Source: JBCBDX01 sp039815825 (lineage in GTDB: Bacteria > Pseudomonadota > Alphaproteobacteria > Rhizobiales > Rhizobiaceae). From it: 64,000 nt of DNA. The position numbers and the translations under genes were made by a program. Positions 15,537-23,334 of this stretch are shown piece after piece (position 1 is the stretch's first letter; the number at the start of each line of letters is the position of its first letter). The stretch covers positions 42,032 through 106,031 of the forward strand of contig JBCBYO010000008.1 of NCBI GenBank assembly GCA_039815825.1. The letters run 5' to 3'. Below the pieces are notes generated by a model. That model had not been told where the DNA came from. It did no database searches and saw nothing but the letters and a program-made list of their open reading frames with translations.

Positions 15537-16829
15537 TTAGTAGTAACCAGCTTCTTTCATGATCGCATCAGCTGCGGCCTGTGATGCGGCAAGTGCCTCA
15601 TCCACAGATTTGGCACCGGAAAGAGCGGCAGCCATCTCTTGCGCTACTGCACTACCGACTTCTGGGAACTCGGGGATGGCAGCGAACTGAACACCGACAT
15701 AAGGCTTCAGGTCTGTTGCTTCAGGTGCAGCTGACTCAATGGCAGCCATTTCAGCAGCGGCAAAGCCGGCTGCAGCCTTGAACTCAGGATAAGCATAGGT
15801 TGAAGAACGTGTCCCTGTTGGCACAGAACCCCAACCGAACTCGGGATGATTGGCTACAGCAAGGATGTAATCCTTCGATGTTGCCCACTCGATGAACGCT
15901 TTTGCTTCATCAGAATTGTCTGAACCGGCAGGAACCGCCATAGCCCAAGCCCACAGCCAGTTGGCACCGACAGGGTTTCCAGCATTTGGCGACTGAGCGT
16001 AAGCCACACCGTCAACTTCCAGGAAGGAAGCGGCGATTGTCGCGTCGATCCACATGCCACACTTGCCTTCGTTGTAGAGAGCAAGGATCTCGTTGAAGGA
16101 GTTACCTTCTGAGCCGGGAGGGCCGTATGTACCGAGCAGATCAACGTAGAAATTGATTGCAGCTTTCCACTCATCGGAATCCAAAGTTGGACGGAAGTCA
16201 GCGTCAAACCACGCACCGCCAAATGAGTTCACCATGGTTGTGATGAATGCCATGTTGTCGCCCCAGCCGGGCTTGCCGCGCAAGCACGCGCCATAAACGC
16301 CATTTTCCGGATCATGAACGGCAGCAGCAGCGGCCTTGATGTTGTCCCAGCTATCATTGTCGCTGATGGAAACGCCAGCAGCATCGGTCAGATCTTTTCG
16401 GTACATGACCATGGATGATTCACCGTAGAACGGTGCTGCATACAATGTACCTTCATGAGACAAGCCGTTGCGGATTGCTGGCAGCATGTCATCAACATCG
16501 TAGTCAGCGCCGAACTCAAGTGGCTCGATCCAGCCTGCCGCGCCCCAAATTGGTGCTTCCTGCATACCGATATTGATGATGTCGTACTCGCCACCACCAG
16601 TTGCGGTGTCGGATGTGACCTGCTCACGCAGCACGCCCTCTTCAAGGGAAACCCAGTTCAGCTCGACACCGGTCTCGGCTGTGTAGGCTTCTGCAACCTT
16701 TTGCATGTTGATCATGTGACCGTTGTTCACGATCGCGATTGTAAGTGATTTGGAATGGCTTCCCGCCATTGCGCCTGTTGCCACAACAGCCATTGCTGTT
16801 GTGAGGCCAAGAACTTTCTTGGAGAGCAT
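15537..16829 (-). CDS. smoE: Sorbitol/mannitol ABC transporter substrate-binding protein
   Basis: A 430-residue family 1 extracellular solute-binding protein. It has a Sec signal peptide (MLSKKVLGLTTAMAVVATGAMA, cleaved near residue 22). The mature part carries typical SBP_bac features such as VNSFGGAWFD and the FIEWATSKDY segment. A GGGAGGAAA ribosome site precedes the ATG. It is the first transport gene after lacI and would deliver polyol to SmoFG in the periplasm. Confidence 0.93.
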   Translation of the reverse strand: MLSKKVLGLTTAMAVVATGAMAGSHSKSLTIAIVNNGHMINMQKVAEAYTAETGVELNWVSLEEGVLREQVTSDTATGGGEYDIINIGMQEAPIWGAAGWIEPLEFGADYDVDDMLPAIRNGLSHEGTLYAAPFYGESSMVMYRKDLTDAAGVSISDNDSWDNIKAAAAAVHDPENGVYGACLRGKPGWGDNMAFITTMVNSFGGAWFDADFRPTLDSDEWKAAINFYVDLLGTYGPPGSEGNSFNEILALYNEGKCGMWIDATIAASFLEVDGVAYAQSPNAGNPVGANWLWAWAMAVPAGSDNSDEAKAFIEWATSKDYILAVANHPEFGWGSVPTGTRSSTYAYPEFKAAAGFAAAEMAAIESAAPEATDLKPYVGVQFAAIPEFPEVGSAVAQEMAAALSGAKSVDEALAASQAAADAIMKEAGYY

Positions 16830-16874
16830 CCTATTTCCTCCCTGGTTGGATGTGACGGGAGAAAAACATGTTAC

Positions 16875-16913
16875 GACCGCGCGGTCAATAAAAAATTTAC
16901 GCGCGTAAAATTT
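16875..16913. promoter_or_regulatory. Two palindromes before smoE, LacI-type operator candidates
   Basis: TTTACGCGCGTAAA at 16896-16909 is a perfect 14-bp palindrome with a central CG, extended by A/T arms with one mismatch to 16892-16913; it touches the lacI stop codon. GACCGCGCGGTC at 16875-16886 is a second perfect palindrome. Their centres are 22 bp apart, about two helical turns, on the same DNA face. Both lie 46-85 bp before smoE. LacI-family operators typically have this size and CG centre. Confidence 0.65.
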
Positions 16914-17952
16914 ATGCCGATTTTCGCATAATCAAACGACCTTCAAAAAAGGTATCTGGGCGGCTTTTCGTCGGACGCTCTTCCTGCACCGTCTCAAGCA
17001 ATGCATCCACAGCGCCCTGGGAAATCGCATCATAGTCCTGCGAAATGGTCGTCAATGGCGGATAGGTAAAGCGGGAAAACGGATGATCATCCTGGCCGGC
17101 GACCCGGATGTCAGAGCCGGGCTCCAAGCCTACCTTCAACCCTTTATCATGGCACGCAGAAAGAAACCCGATCGCGAGGCGGTCATTGCTACAAAGGACC
17201 GTTCGCGAACGAATCGCATTGGCGTCGAGAAGATTTAAACCACCTCGATAGCCAGTATCTTCAAGGGCCCACCCTTCCCCATTGATCTGGACAATTTCCG
17301 GAGCCAAACCATGGCTCTCCATTGCATCGACATATCCCTGACGACGTTTTCGAGCATTCGGGTTCGGCGGTGTTTTCATCTCCAAAAACGCCGGAGGCTC
17401 ACCACTTCGATACAAATATTCGACCATCAGCGCGGTGAACTGGGCATTGTCGGAACCAATGAAAGCCCGGCCTACCTGATTGATGTTACTGTCAAAAAGG
17501 ACGGTTGGCACATCGGCACAAAACGCTTCGACAGCTGGTTGGTCTGACAGGCGCCCTAGTGGCGCCAACAGGACGCCAGTTGGCTTTATCGAGCGCAAAA
17601 GACTGAAGATCTCTTTTTCTCGGTCGGACGAGCCGTTCGAGCTGAAAAGGGATGGCGAGTAGCCGGCAGCGACACACTTTTCTTCCAACACGCGCGCAAT
17701 TTCGCCAAAAAACGGATCAGACAGATATGGCACGACGATCCCGATGGTCTTAGTGAGCCGCCTGTTCTGATTGATCGCGTAGAAATTGGGACGATAGTCA
17801 AACTGCTCGAGCGCTTCCTCAATCCTTCGGCGCGTTGAGGCACGCACGCTTTCCGGATCATGAAAATACTTGGATACCGTCGGACGTGACAGTCCGCTGG
17901 CCTCTGCAAACTCCTCCATATTTCTAATTTTCTTGGCGTGAAACATGCTCAT
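16912..17952 (-). CDS. LacI-family regulator of the polyol operon
   Basis: The 346-residue regulator has an N-terminal LacI helix-turn-helix (MEEFAEASGLSRPTVSKYFH, hinge helix YRPNFYAINQNRRLT) and a sugar-binding domain of the periplasmic-binding-protein type. It lies directly upstream of smoE on the same strand and probably represses the operon until a polyol or derivative binds. Its own upstream region carries a half-matching operator at 17994-18007, so self-regulation is possible. Confidence 0.92.
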   Translation of the reverse strand: MSMFHAKKIRNMEEFAEASGLSRPTVSKYFHDPESVRASTRRRIEEALEQFDYRPNFYAINQNRRLTKTIGIVVPYLSDPFFGEIARVLEEKCVAAGYSPSLFSSNGSSDREKEIFSLLRSIKPTGVLLAPLGRLSDQPAVEAFCADVPTVLFDSNINQVGRAFIGSDNAQFTALMVEYLYRSGEPPAFLEMKTPPNPNARKRRQGYVDAMESHGLAPEIVQINGEGWALEDTGYRGGLNLLDANAIRSRTVLCSNDRLAIGFLSACHDKGLKVGLEPGSDIRVAGQDDHPFSRFTYPPLTTISQDYDAISQGAVDALLETVQEERPTKSRPDTFFEGRLIMRKSA

Positions 17953-17993
17953 GCTTCCGTGACAAACGATATGCGGAACGTAAACATAATTTC

Positions 17994-18007
17994 TTTACGC
18001 GAGCAAA
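17994..18007. promoter_or_regulatory. Possible second operator upstream of lacI
   Basis: TTTACGCGAGCAAA matches the perfect palindrome before smoE at 11 of 14 positions, with an intact left half. It lies about 42 bp before the lacI start, where a self-regulating repressor would bind. The right half is degenerate. Confidence 0.4.
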
Positions 18008-18390
18008 TTTTGAATTTCCGAACCTTTGCATACTCCGGCAAAAAAGCACCAAGCGGTTCAAAAAAGAAAACGCAACGAGTCAGTTTTCACCCGCATGCGC
18101 TCAGTGCTGAAACATACAACAGTGAACCGGAATAAATTGACATTCCCTGCCCGCTAGCACTGCAGCCACCGCTTTCGCTACCGGGACACGCGGACGCTGA
18201 AGAAACCAGCAGAGTCATAGAGAATCGAGCGCACAGCAAACTTATTCTCCTCGCCAATAATCGTATGGTTCGGCCAAAACGCTCGACAGCAAATCAGTCT
18301 TTTACGACGATAGAATTGGACACGGTTGTTGACACCGTGTGACCACAGAGCAAATCAGATAAACGGATATCGATAAGCGATTGAGAAAAG
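18008..18390. other. Non-coding stretch between lacI and tRNA-Arg
   Basis: No gene, repeat or clear hairpin was recognised here. A promoter for lacI on the minus strand is expected near its right-hand neighbour at 17953-18060 but no consensus boxes stand out. Confidence 0.5.
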
Positions 18391-18467
18391 TGGCGCACCC
18401 GGGAAGATTCGAACTCCCGACCCCCAGATTCGTAGTCTGGTGCTCTATCCAGCTGAGCTACGGGTGC
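18391..18467 (-). tRNA. tRNA-Arg (anticodon ACG)
   Basis: On the minus strand the sequence folds as a 77-nt cloverleaf including an encoded CCA. The acceptor stem is GCACCCG/CGGGTGC, the D arm is in AGCTCAGCTGGATAGAGC, and the anticodon stem CCAGA/TCTGG holds the loop CTACGAA, giving anticodon ACG (A34 normally becomes inosine). The T arm has the GTTCGAATC loop. Confidence 0.96.
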
Positions 18468-18573
18468 TTATGCCTGCACTTCATAAATGTGTGCAGAGCG
18501 GCGTCCTAACGCTCCAAAATCTGAAACGCAAGATGTCCCTGCCAAAAAGTGCAGGCCGTTCGCACTCAAACGA

Positions 18574-20055
18574 CTACTTCACCAAACGAATATGACCGCT
18601 ATCGGCAGACGAAGAATTGTCACCACTGTTCTTAGGCGTTTGACCTGCCACTGCGCCGGGCAAAATAATGTCAAAATGCGTACCAACCAGGCGATCTTCA
18701 CGCAGCGAAATACGTCCGCCATGGGCGCGCACCAATTCATCAGCGATGGCCAGACCAAGACCGGAGCCCCCGCGCGACTGGGAGCCACGGAAAGCGTCAA
18801 AGAGGTTTGCGCGCGCTTTTTCCGGAATGCCGGGACCCGTATCTTCAACAATCAGCACCGCATCACCGCCTTCGGCATAGGCGCTAATCGTCAGCCGATG
18901 CACCGTGTCGGGCATTGGATGACCCTTCATCGCTTGCACCGCATTGCGTGACAAGTTCATCAACACGCGGAACAGCTGATCGGGGTCTGCATCAATCTCC
19001 AAAGCGGCGTGCGCTTTGATCTCAAAATCGATCAAATCGCCCATGTCGCCTGCGAGCAGCTCACCAACATCTCGTGCCAAATCAGCAGGTTTTATACGAC
19101 GGCGCTGAGGCGCTGTCTCTTCGGGTTTGCCATAGGCCAATACATCACTGGAATAAGAAACAGCGCGGGATATGGCGCGCATCAGTTTGGGCGCAAAGCG
19201 CTGAATAGATGGATCTGCTGTTTCGGACAAACGATCGGACATGAGTTGCGCCGACGCAAGGATGTTGCGCATGTCATGATTGATCTTGGAAACAGCCAAA
19301 CCCAAATCGGCCAGTTTCTTTTGATTGCGAAGCGTACGTTGCAATTGATTCTGCATATCCGACAATTGTTGTTCTGCCACGCCTAGTTCGTCGCGCCGCG
19401 TGGAAGGCTCAATCACCGACGTTGGATCCTCCGGGTTGTCACCAAAAGCAATCATTGAGCCGCTCATGCGCCGGATTGGCATGATCATAATCCGGTTGAT
19501 CGCCATAAAGACCAAGGCGGCGGTGATGAACGAAATGATGAGGGAGATCACCAATACGTTGCGTCCATAGATCAGCATCGCGTTGCGCAAATCACGATCC
19601 GCTATGAAGATTTCGATAGGTTCATCGCTGTTACCGATCGTACCACTGACGCGCAGCATGCGATCGCCGCCGAAGAAAAGGGTGTCAAAGGCGGATACTA
19701 TGGCGGTCAGCGGGTTCATTTGGTCTATGGCAACGTGGGCATCGACGCTCAGCGGCATGTCACTGACTATCAGTAATTGAGATTGCGTACCGCGGCGCAG
19801 CGCGATCGCTTCAACGCCGGTTGCCATGAGCACATCGTCTTGAACGGTTTCTGGTAGCTCAAAGGACTCTTCGGCTGTGATGATCACACTGGCAGCCGCG
19901 ACCGTGTCCAAACGTTGTTGTAGCCAAACCTTGCCGAAGTTTGCGACCGAAGGCACGAAAATCAGCACCTCTGCAATCATCACAAACAGAATTGTCAGCC
20001 ATAGCAGCTTGGACGACAGGCTGCGGAATCTCGTTGGCAATTGTCGCTGCGCCAT
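18574..20055 (-). CDS. Membrane sensor histidine kinase
   Basis: The 493-residue kinase has two membrane segments (about residues 14-36 and 167-190) around a periplasmic sensor region, a HAMP linker (IRRMSGSM region), a phospho-acceptor helix with KINHDMRNIL, and an ATPase domain with the N box NLSRNAVQAM, G1 VEDTGPGIP and G2 GGSGLGLAI. The H-box is the HDMRN variant. No response regulator is adjacent, so it is an orphan. The signal and partner are unknown. The tail after the kinase domain is short and Ser-rich. Confidence 0.9.
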   Translation of the reverse strand: MAQRQLPTRFRSLSSKLLWLTILFVMIAEVLIFVPSVANFGKVWLQQRLDTVAAASVIITAEESFELPETVQDDVLMATGVEAIALRRGTQSQLLIVSDMPLSVDAHVAIDQMNPLTAIVSAFDTLFFGGDRMLRVSGTIGNSDEPIEIFIADRDLRNAMLIYGRNVLVISLIISFITAALVFMAINRIMIMPIRRMSGSMIAFGDNPEDPTSVIEPSTRRDELGVAEQQLSDMQNQLQRTLRNQKKLADLGLAVSKINHDMRNILASAQLMSDRLSETADPSIQRFAPKLMRAISRAVSYSSDVLAYGKPEETAPQRRRIKPADLARDVGELLAGDMGDLIDFEIKAHAALEIDADPDQLFRVLMNLSRNAVQAMKGHPMPDTVHRLTISAYAEGGDAVLIVEDTGPGIPEKARANLFDAFRGSQSRGGSGLGLAIADELVRAHGGRISLREDRLVGTHFDIILPGAVAGQTPKNSGDNSSSADSGHIRLVK

Positions 20056-20129
20056 TTGGCCTCCCAGAACGCATTTGACACTATGTAGTCAGGCTGGCGC
20101 GAACGCCAACCTTTGAAACATATTCTTCG

Positions 20130-21557
20130 TTACCCGAAACGGCGCAGGAACCCGATAATATTGCGCACAAACGGTTTACGGGTCATCGGCGCTGAGAAAG
20201 AAGTTGCCGCCCGTTTGGTAATCTCGGTCATGGTCGGATAGGGGGCGATAAAGCCGCGTAGATCCTGGACCTTCATCTTTTTTGAAACAGCAAGCGCAAA
20301 GACGTTGATCATTTCACCAGCACCAGCACCGGCGATGGAAGCGCCGAGGATTTTGCCCTTCTTGTCGGTGATCACTTTGACAAGCCCCTCGGTTTTGCGC
20401 TCGGCCTGCGCCCGGTCGTTCTCCGCATACGGCCAACGCAGGATTGTGATGTCTCTGGTTTTTTCGCGTGCTGCGTTTTCATCAAGGCCGACATGGGCCA
20501 GTTCCGGGTCTGTGTAGGTCGCCCACGGGATGATGTCGCGGTTTTCCTTGCCTGGAATTCTAAATAGAATGGACTGGACGACGAGACCCGCGTGGTACCC
20601 CGCGACATGTGTAAACTGTAGACCACCTGCTACATCGCCAATGGCGTAGACTTTTTTATTTGTTGTGCGCAGGTCACGACCAACTTTGATGCCGCGGCGC
20701 TCATACTCAATGCCCGCATTTTCCAAGTCGAGACCATTCACATTGGCAACGCGTCCAGTGGCTACCAATATGTGGGAACCGGACACTGATGATGGTCCAT
20801 CTTCCCCCTCAACCAGCACATTCACACCGGTTTTGCCTTTCTTTTCGACACCGACAACTTTGGTGTTTTCCAAAATGTTCACACCATCAGCACGAACGTT
20901 TTTCAGCACCACTTCGGCCAGCTCTGGGTCATCTTTCCCCAGAGCTTTAAAGCCTTCAATGACCGAAACTTCTGAACCGAGGCGACGGTGGGCTTGGGCC
21001 ATTTCCATGCCGATTGGGCCACCACCGATCACGATGAGATGCTGTGGCTTACGCGTTTGATCCCAAAGGCTTTCGTTCGTCAGATAAGGAACGGTGTCGA
21101 GACCCGGTATCGGCGGCACGAACGCTGAAGAACCGGTGGCAATCACAAAACGCCGCGCTTTGATCTCATAGTCTTTGGTGACAACGGTATTGGCATCTTT
21201 GAATTTGCCATAGTCTTCGATGACTTTAACACCCAACCCGGTGAACCGCTCAACACTGTCATTTGGCGCGATGGCACCGATGACAGCATGTACATGGTCA
21301 TGGACTTTACCAAAGTTCACTTCGGGCTCAGTCGATTTGATGCCGAACTTGTCGGCATGGCGCATGGTGTTAGCCGCTTTACCGGCAGCAATGATCGCCT
21401 TGGATGGAACACAGCCATAGTTCAGGCAGTCGCCACCCATTTTGCCGCCTTCGATCAGGACGACGGAGACGCCGAACGCGGCGGCCGCAGCGGCGACAGT
21501 CAGGCCACCTGAGCCGCCGCCAATGACGCATATATCTGGTGTGAGTACTTCGGACAT
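20130..21557 (-). CDS. FAD-dependent disulfide oxidoreductase, mercuric-reductase-like
   Basis: The 475-residue flavoprotein has the FAD motif (IGGGSGGLTVAAAAA), redox pair GGDCLNYGCVPSKA, NAD(P) motif VIGGGPIGMEMAQAH and the second FAD motif KVYAIGDVAGG. The C-terminal active site reads APYPTMTE, with Tyr in place of the His of dihydrolipoamide dehydrogenase, as in mercuric reductases, but there is no N-terminal HMA domain and no C-terminal cysteine pair, so mercury reduction is not supported. It forms an operon with the TVP38 gene upstream, a pairing often seen in bacteria. Substrate unknown. Confidence 0.85.
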   Translation of the reverse strand: MSEVLTPDICVIGGGSGGLTVAAAAAAFGVSVVLIEGGKMGGDCLNYGCVPSKAIIAAGKAANTMRHADKFGIKSTEPEVNFGKVHDHVHAVIGAIAPNDSVERFTGLGVKVIEDYGKFKDANTVVTKDYEIKARRFVIATGSSAFVPPIPGLDTVPYLTNESLWDQTRKPQHLIVIGGGPIGMEMAQAHRRLGSEVSVIEGFKALGKDDPELAEVVLKNVRADGVNILENTKVVGVEKKGKTGVNVLVEGEDGPSSVSGSHILVATGRVANVNGLDLENAGIEYERRGIKVGRDLRTTNKKVYAIGDVAGGLQFTHVAGYHAGLVVQSILFRIPGKENRDIIPWATYTDPELAHVGLDENAAREKTRDITILRWPYAENDRAQAERKTEGLVKVITDKKGKILGASIAGAGAGEMINVFALAVSKKMKVQDLRGFIAPYPTMTEITKRAATSFSAPMTRKPFVRNIIGFLRRFG

Positions 21558-21589
21558 TTTTAAACCCCTCTATCTTTCAGTCTTGGGAG

Positions 21590-21638
21590 GCGCGAGCGAT
21601 CGGCACCAGGTTGCATCGGTCGATGCGATCGCTCGCGC
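21590..21638 (-). promoter_or_regulatory. Long stem-loop between the TVP38 and flavoprotein genes
   Basis: GCGCGAGCGATCG and CGATCGCTCGCGC form a perfect 13-bp stem around 23 bases. An alternative inner hairpin (GCATCG/CGATGC) overlaps the right arm, so two mutually exclusive folds exist. It lies 8 bases past the TVP38 stop and 33 bases before the flavoprotein start on the transcript. Confidence 0.65.
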
Positions 21639-21645
21639 TGGATTG

Positions 21646-22434
21646 TTATTGGTTGGTTGTGTTGCTTGCCGGAGACTTTCTCAGGCGCTTGATGATCATG
21701 GGGATCGTCGCCACTGCAGCCAGTGCTGCGAAAGCTAGGGTGATCTCGGTTGTCACCAGATCGCCGACGCTTGGTGTCGTGCCCGCAGCCTCTGCCGCTT
21801 CCAGCACACTGCCGACGCCTTGGCCCAGGAAAGTATAAGCGAAGGTTCCCGGAAGGATGCCGACCAGCGTCGCGATCACATAGGTGCGAATCGGCACGTT
21901 AAAGAGCGCGGGAGCGATATTCATAACAAAAAACGGGAAGACCGGTGCCAAGCGCAGGATCAACAGGTAGCTGAAAGCCTCTTTCTCAAAACCATCCGCG
22001 AGGCTTTTTACGCGACCGCCAACTTTCTCGGTCAGAAAATCGCCAAACGCTGAACGCGCGACCAAGAAAATCGCTGTTGCGCCGACTGTCGCTCCGATGG
22101 CAACGGAAATCCCTCCGACAAACCATCCAAACAGGAAGCCGGCAAAAATCGTAAGAATGGACGCCGCAGGAAACGAGAACGCGACAGCGACTGCATACAA
22201 GACGGTAAAGCCAACGATTGAAAGAATGTAATTGTCAGCGACATAGGCTGTCATGGCATCGCGGCTTTGGGCCAAAAACTCCAAAGTGAAAAAGCGATGC
22301 CATCCCATCGCATAGGCAAACCCAAGGCCACCGACTACGATCGCCAGTGGAAGAAAGCGCTGCCAGGCGGGCTTGGCGCTTGAAGTGTTCTCATTGTCAG
22401 CCGGCATCGTCATTGCCGTTTGTGTATCAGTCAT
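21646..22434 (-). CDS. TVP38/TMEM64 (VTT-domain) membrane protein
   Basis: A 262-residue inner-membrane protein with about six hydrophobic segments and the VTT/DedA-type core: FAGFLFGWFVGGISVAIGATVGA, and RLAPVFPFFVMNIAPAL with the conserved Arg and Pro. Members of this family are thought to be lipid scramblases or transporters. It is the first gene of a two-gene operon with the mercuric-reductase-like flavoprotein. The first ~25 residues are soluble and polar. Confidence 0.88.
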   Translation of the reverse strand: MTDTQTAMTMPADNENTSSAKPAWQRFLPLAIVVGGLGFAYAMGWHRFFTLEFLAQSRDAMTAYVADNYILSIVGFTVLYAVAVAFSFPAASILTIFAGFLFGWFVGGISVAIGATVGATAIFLVARSAFGDFLTEKVGGRVKSLADGFEKEAFSYLLILRLAPVFPFFVMNIAPALFNVPIRTYVIATLVGILPGTFAYTFLGQGVGSVLEAAEAAGTTPSVGDLVTTEITLAFAALAAVATIPMIIKRLRKSPASNTTNQ

Positions 22435-22635
22435 CGGATTAAGTTCCAGTCATTTGCATCGGTTTGGCGACGAGGAACGCCGCGGCTGCCGACACAGATG
22501 ACGGGATCGCATTTCAACAACAACTCACAAACCCTTGAAACGCAGCGATGTTACGGGCAGCTCACGTCGGCTCACCGCCCGGTGATTATGTCACATTATC
22601 CCTCACATCTTCGTGATTGCGGCCCTTTGTTCGCG

Positions 22636-22664
22636 TTGACATCCGCCCTTTTTTCCAACATAAG
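22636..22664 (+). promoter_or_regulatory. Sigma-70-type promoter candidate for rpmH
   Basis: TTGACA (22636-22641) is a perfect -35 box; a 17-base spacer leads to CATAAG (22659-22664), a 4 of 6 match to the -10 consensus. It lies about 100 bp before the rpmH start, as expected for the strong promoter of this ribosomal-protein gene. The rest of the 22435-22762 gap holds nothing else recognised. Confidence 0.5.
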
Positions 22665-22762
22665 CCGTCCAACTTGGCGGGCGGTTAGTCTGCTGCGCTG
22701 CTTTTGCACGCAAACAACCACAAAATTTACAAAAAGGTCGCCCTTAGAGGCGGTATGACATT

Positions 22763-22903
22763 ATGGCCACGAAACGCACATACCAACCATCTCGTCTGGT
22801 CCGCAAACGCCGCCACGGTTTCCGTTCACGCATGGCTACTGCCGCTGGCCGCAGGGTTTTGGCGAAACGCCGCGCCAAAGGCCGCAAGAGCCTTTCTGCT
22901 TAA
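22763..22903 (+). CDS. rpmH: 50S ribosomal protein L34
   Basis: The 46-residue basic protein has the invariant L34 pattern: KRTYQPSRLVRKRRHGFRSR, then ATAAGRRVLAKRRAKGRKSLSA. It is two residues longer than most because of an extra Ala-Thr after the Met. It overlaps a longer unrelated frame and was found by reading the +2 frame. rnpA follows after 34 bp, the universal order. Confidence 0.97.
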   Translation: MATKRTYQPSRLVRKRRHGFRSRMATAAGRRVLAKRRAKGRKSLSA

Positions 22904-22937
22904 AAGGCTTAGCAACCATTTGCCGAGCGACCGCTTC

Positions 22938-23312
22938 TTGACGCCCAAAATCCGGATGCTGCGTAGTAGAGACGAGTTCTTGCGCGTGCGCAAAGGCTTA
23001 AGGCGACGCGGTGGTATTGTCAGGCTTGAAGCAAGGCAACGTTCTACTGTTGAGACAATGAGCGACCCGCGCGTCGGTTTTACAGTTTCAAAGAAAAACG
23101 GCAACGCCGTTCGGCGCAACCGGATAAAAAGGCGTTTGCGCGAAGCTGTGCGCCATTGCGCTTTTGATGTTCTGCGCCCACATCACGACTATGTAATTAT
23201 CGCGACACCCAAAGCGTTTACGGCTCCTTATGAGGCCTTGTGTGAAGACGTGCGATCAGTCATTGAAGCGGCCAACGCCAAGATTGGTCAAGACCTGCTC
23301 CACGCAGAATAA
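22938..23312 (+). CDS. rnpA: Ribonuclease P protein component
   Basis: The 124-residue protein binds the catalytic RNase P RNA and helps process tRNA 5' ends. The RNR signature is seen as KKNGNAVRRNRIKRRLREAVR. TTG 22938 (MTPKIRMLRSRDEFL) is chosen since relatives have 10-14 residues before the first helix; ATG 22956 would leave only six. The frame is open further upstream but that part overlaps rpmH and is not conserved. Confidence 0.92.
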   Translation: MTPKIRMLRSRDEFLRVRKGLRRRGGIVRLEARQRSTVETMSDPRVGFTVSKKNGNAVRRNRIKRRLREAVRHCAFDVLRPHHDYVIIATPKAFTAPYEALCEDVRSVIEAANAKIGQDLLHAE

Positions 23313-23334
23313 TTGACAGGACGGAAACGGATCG

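Noticed and set aside
20130..21557. Genuine mercuric reductase (merA)
   Set aside because: No HMA domain, no C-terminal cysteine pair, no other mer genes.
22704..22937. Long N-terminal extension of the rnpA frame
   Set aside because: It overlaps rpmH in another frame and no RNase P protein has such an extension.
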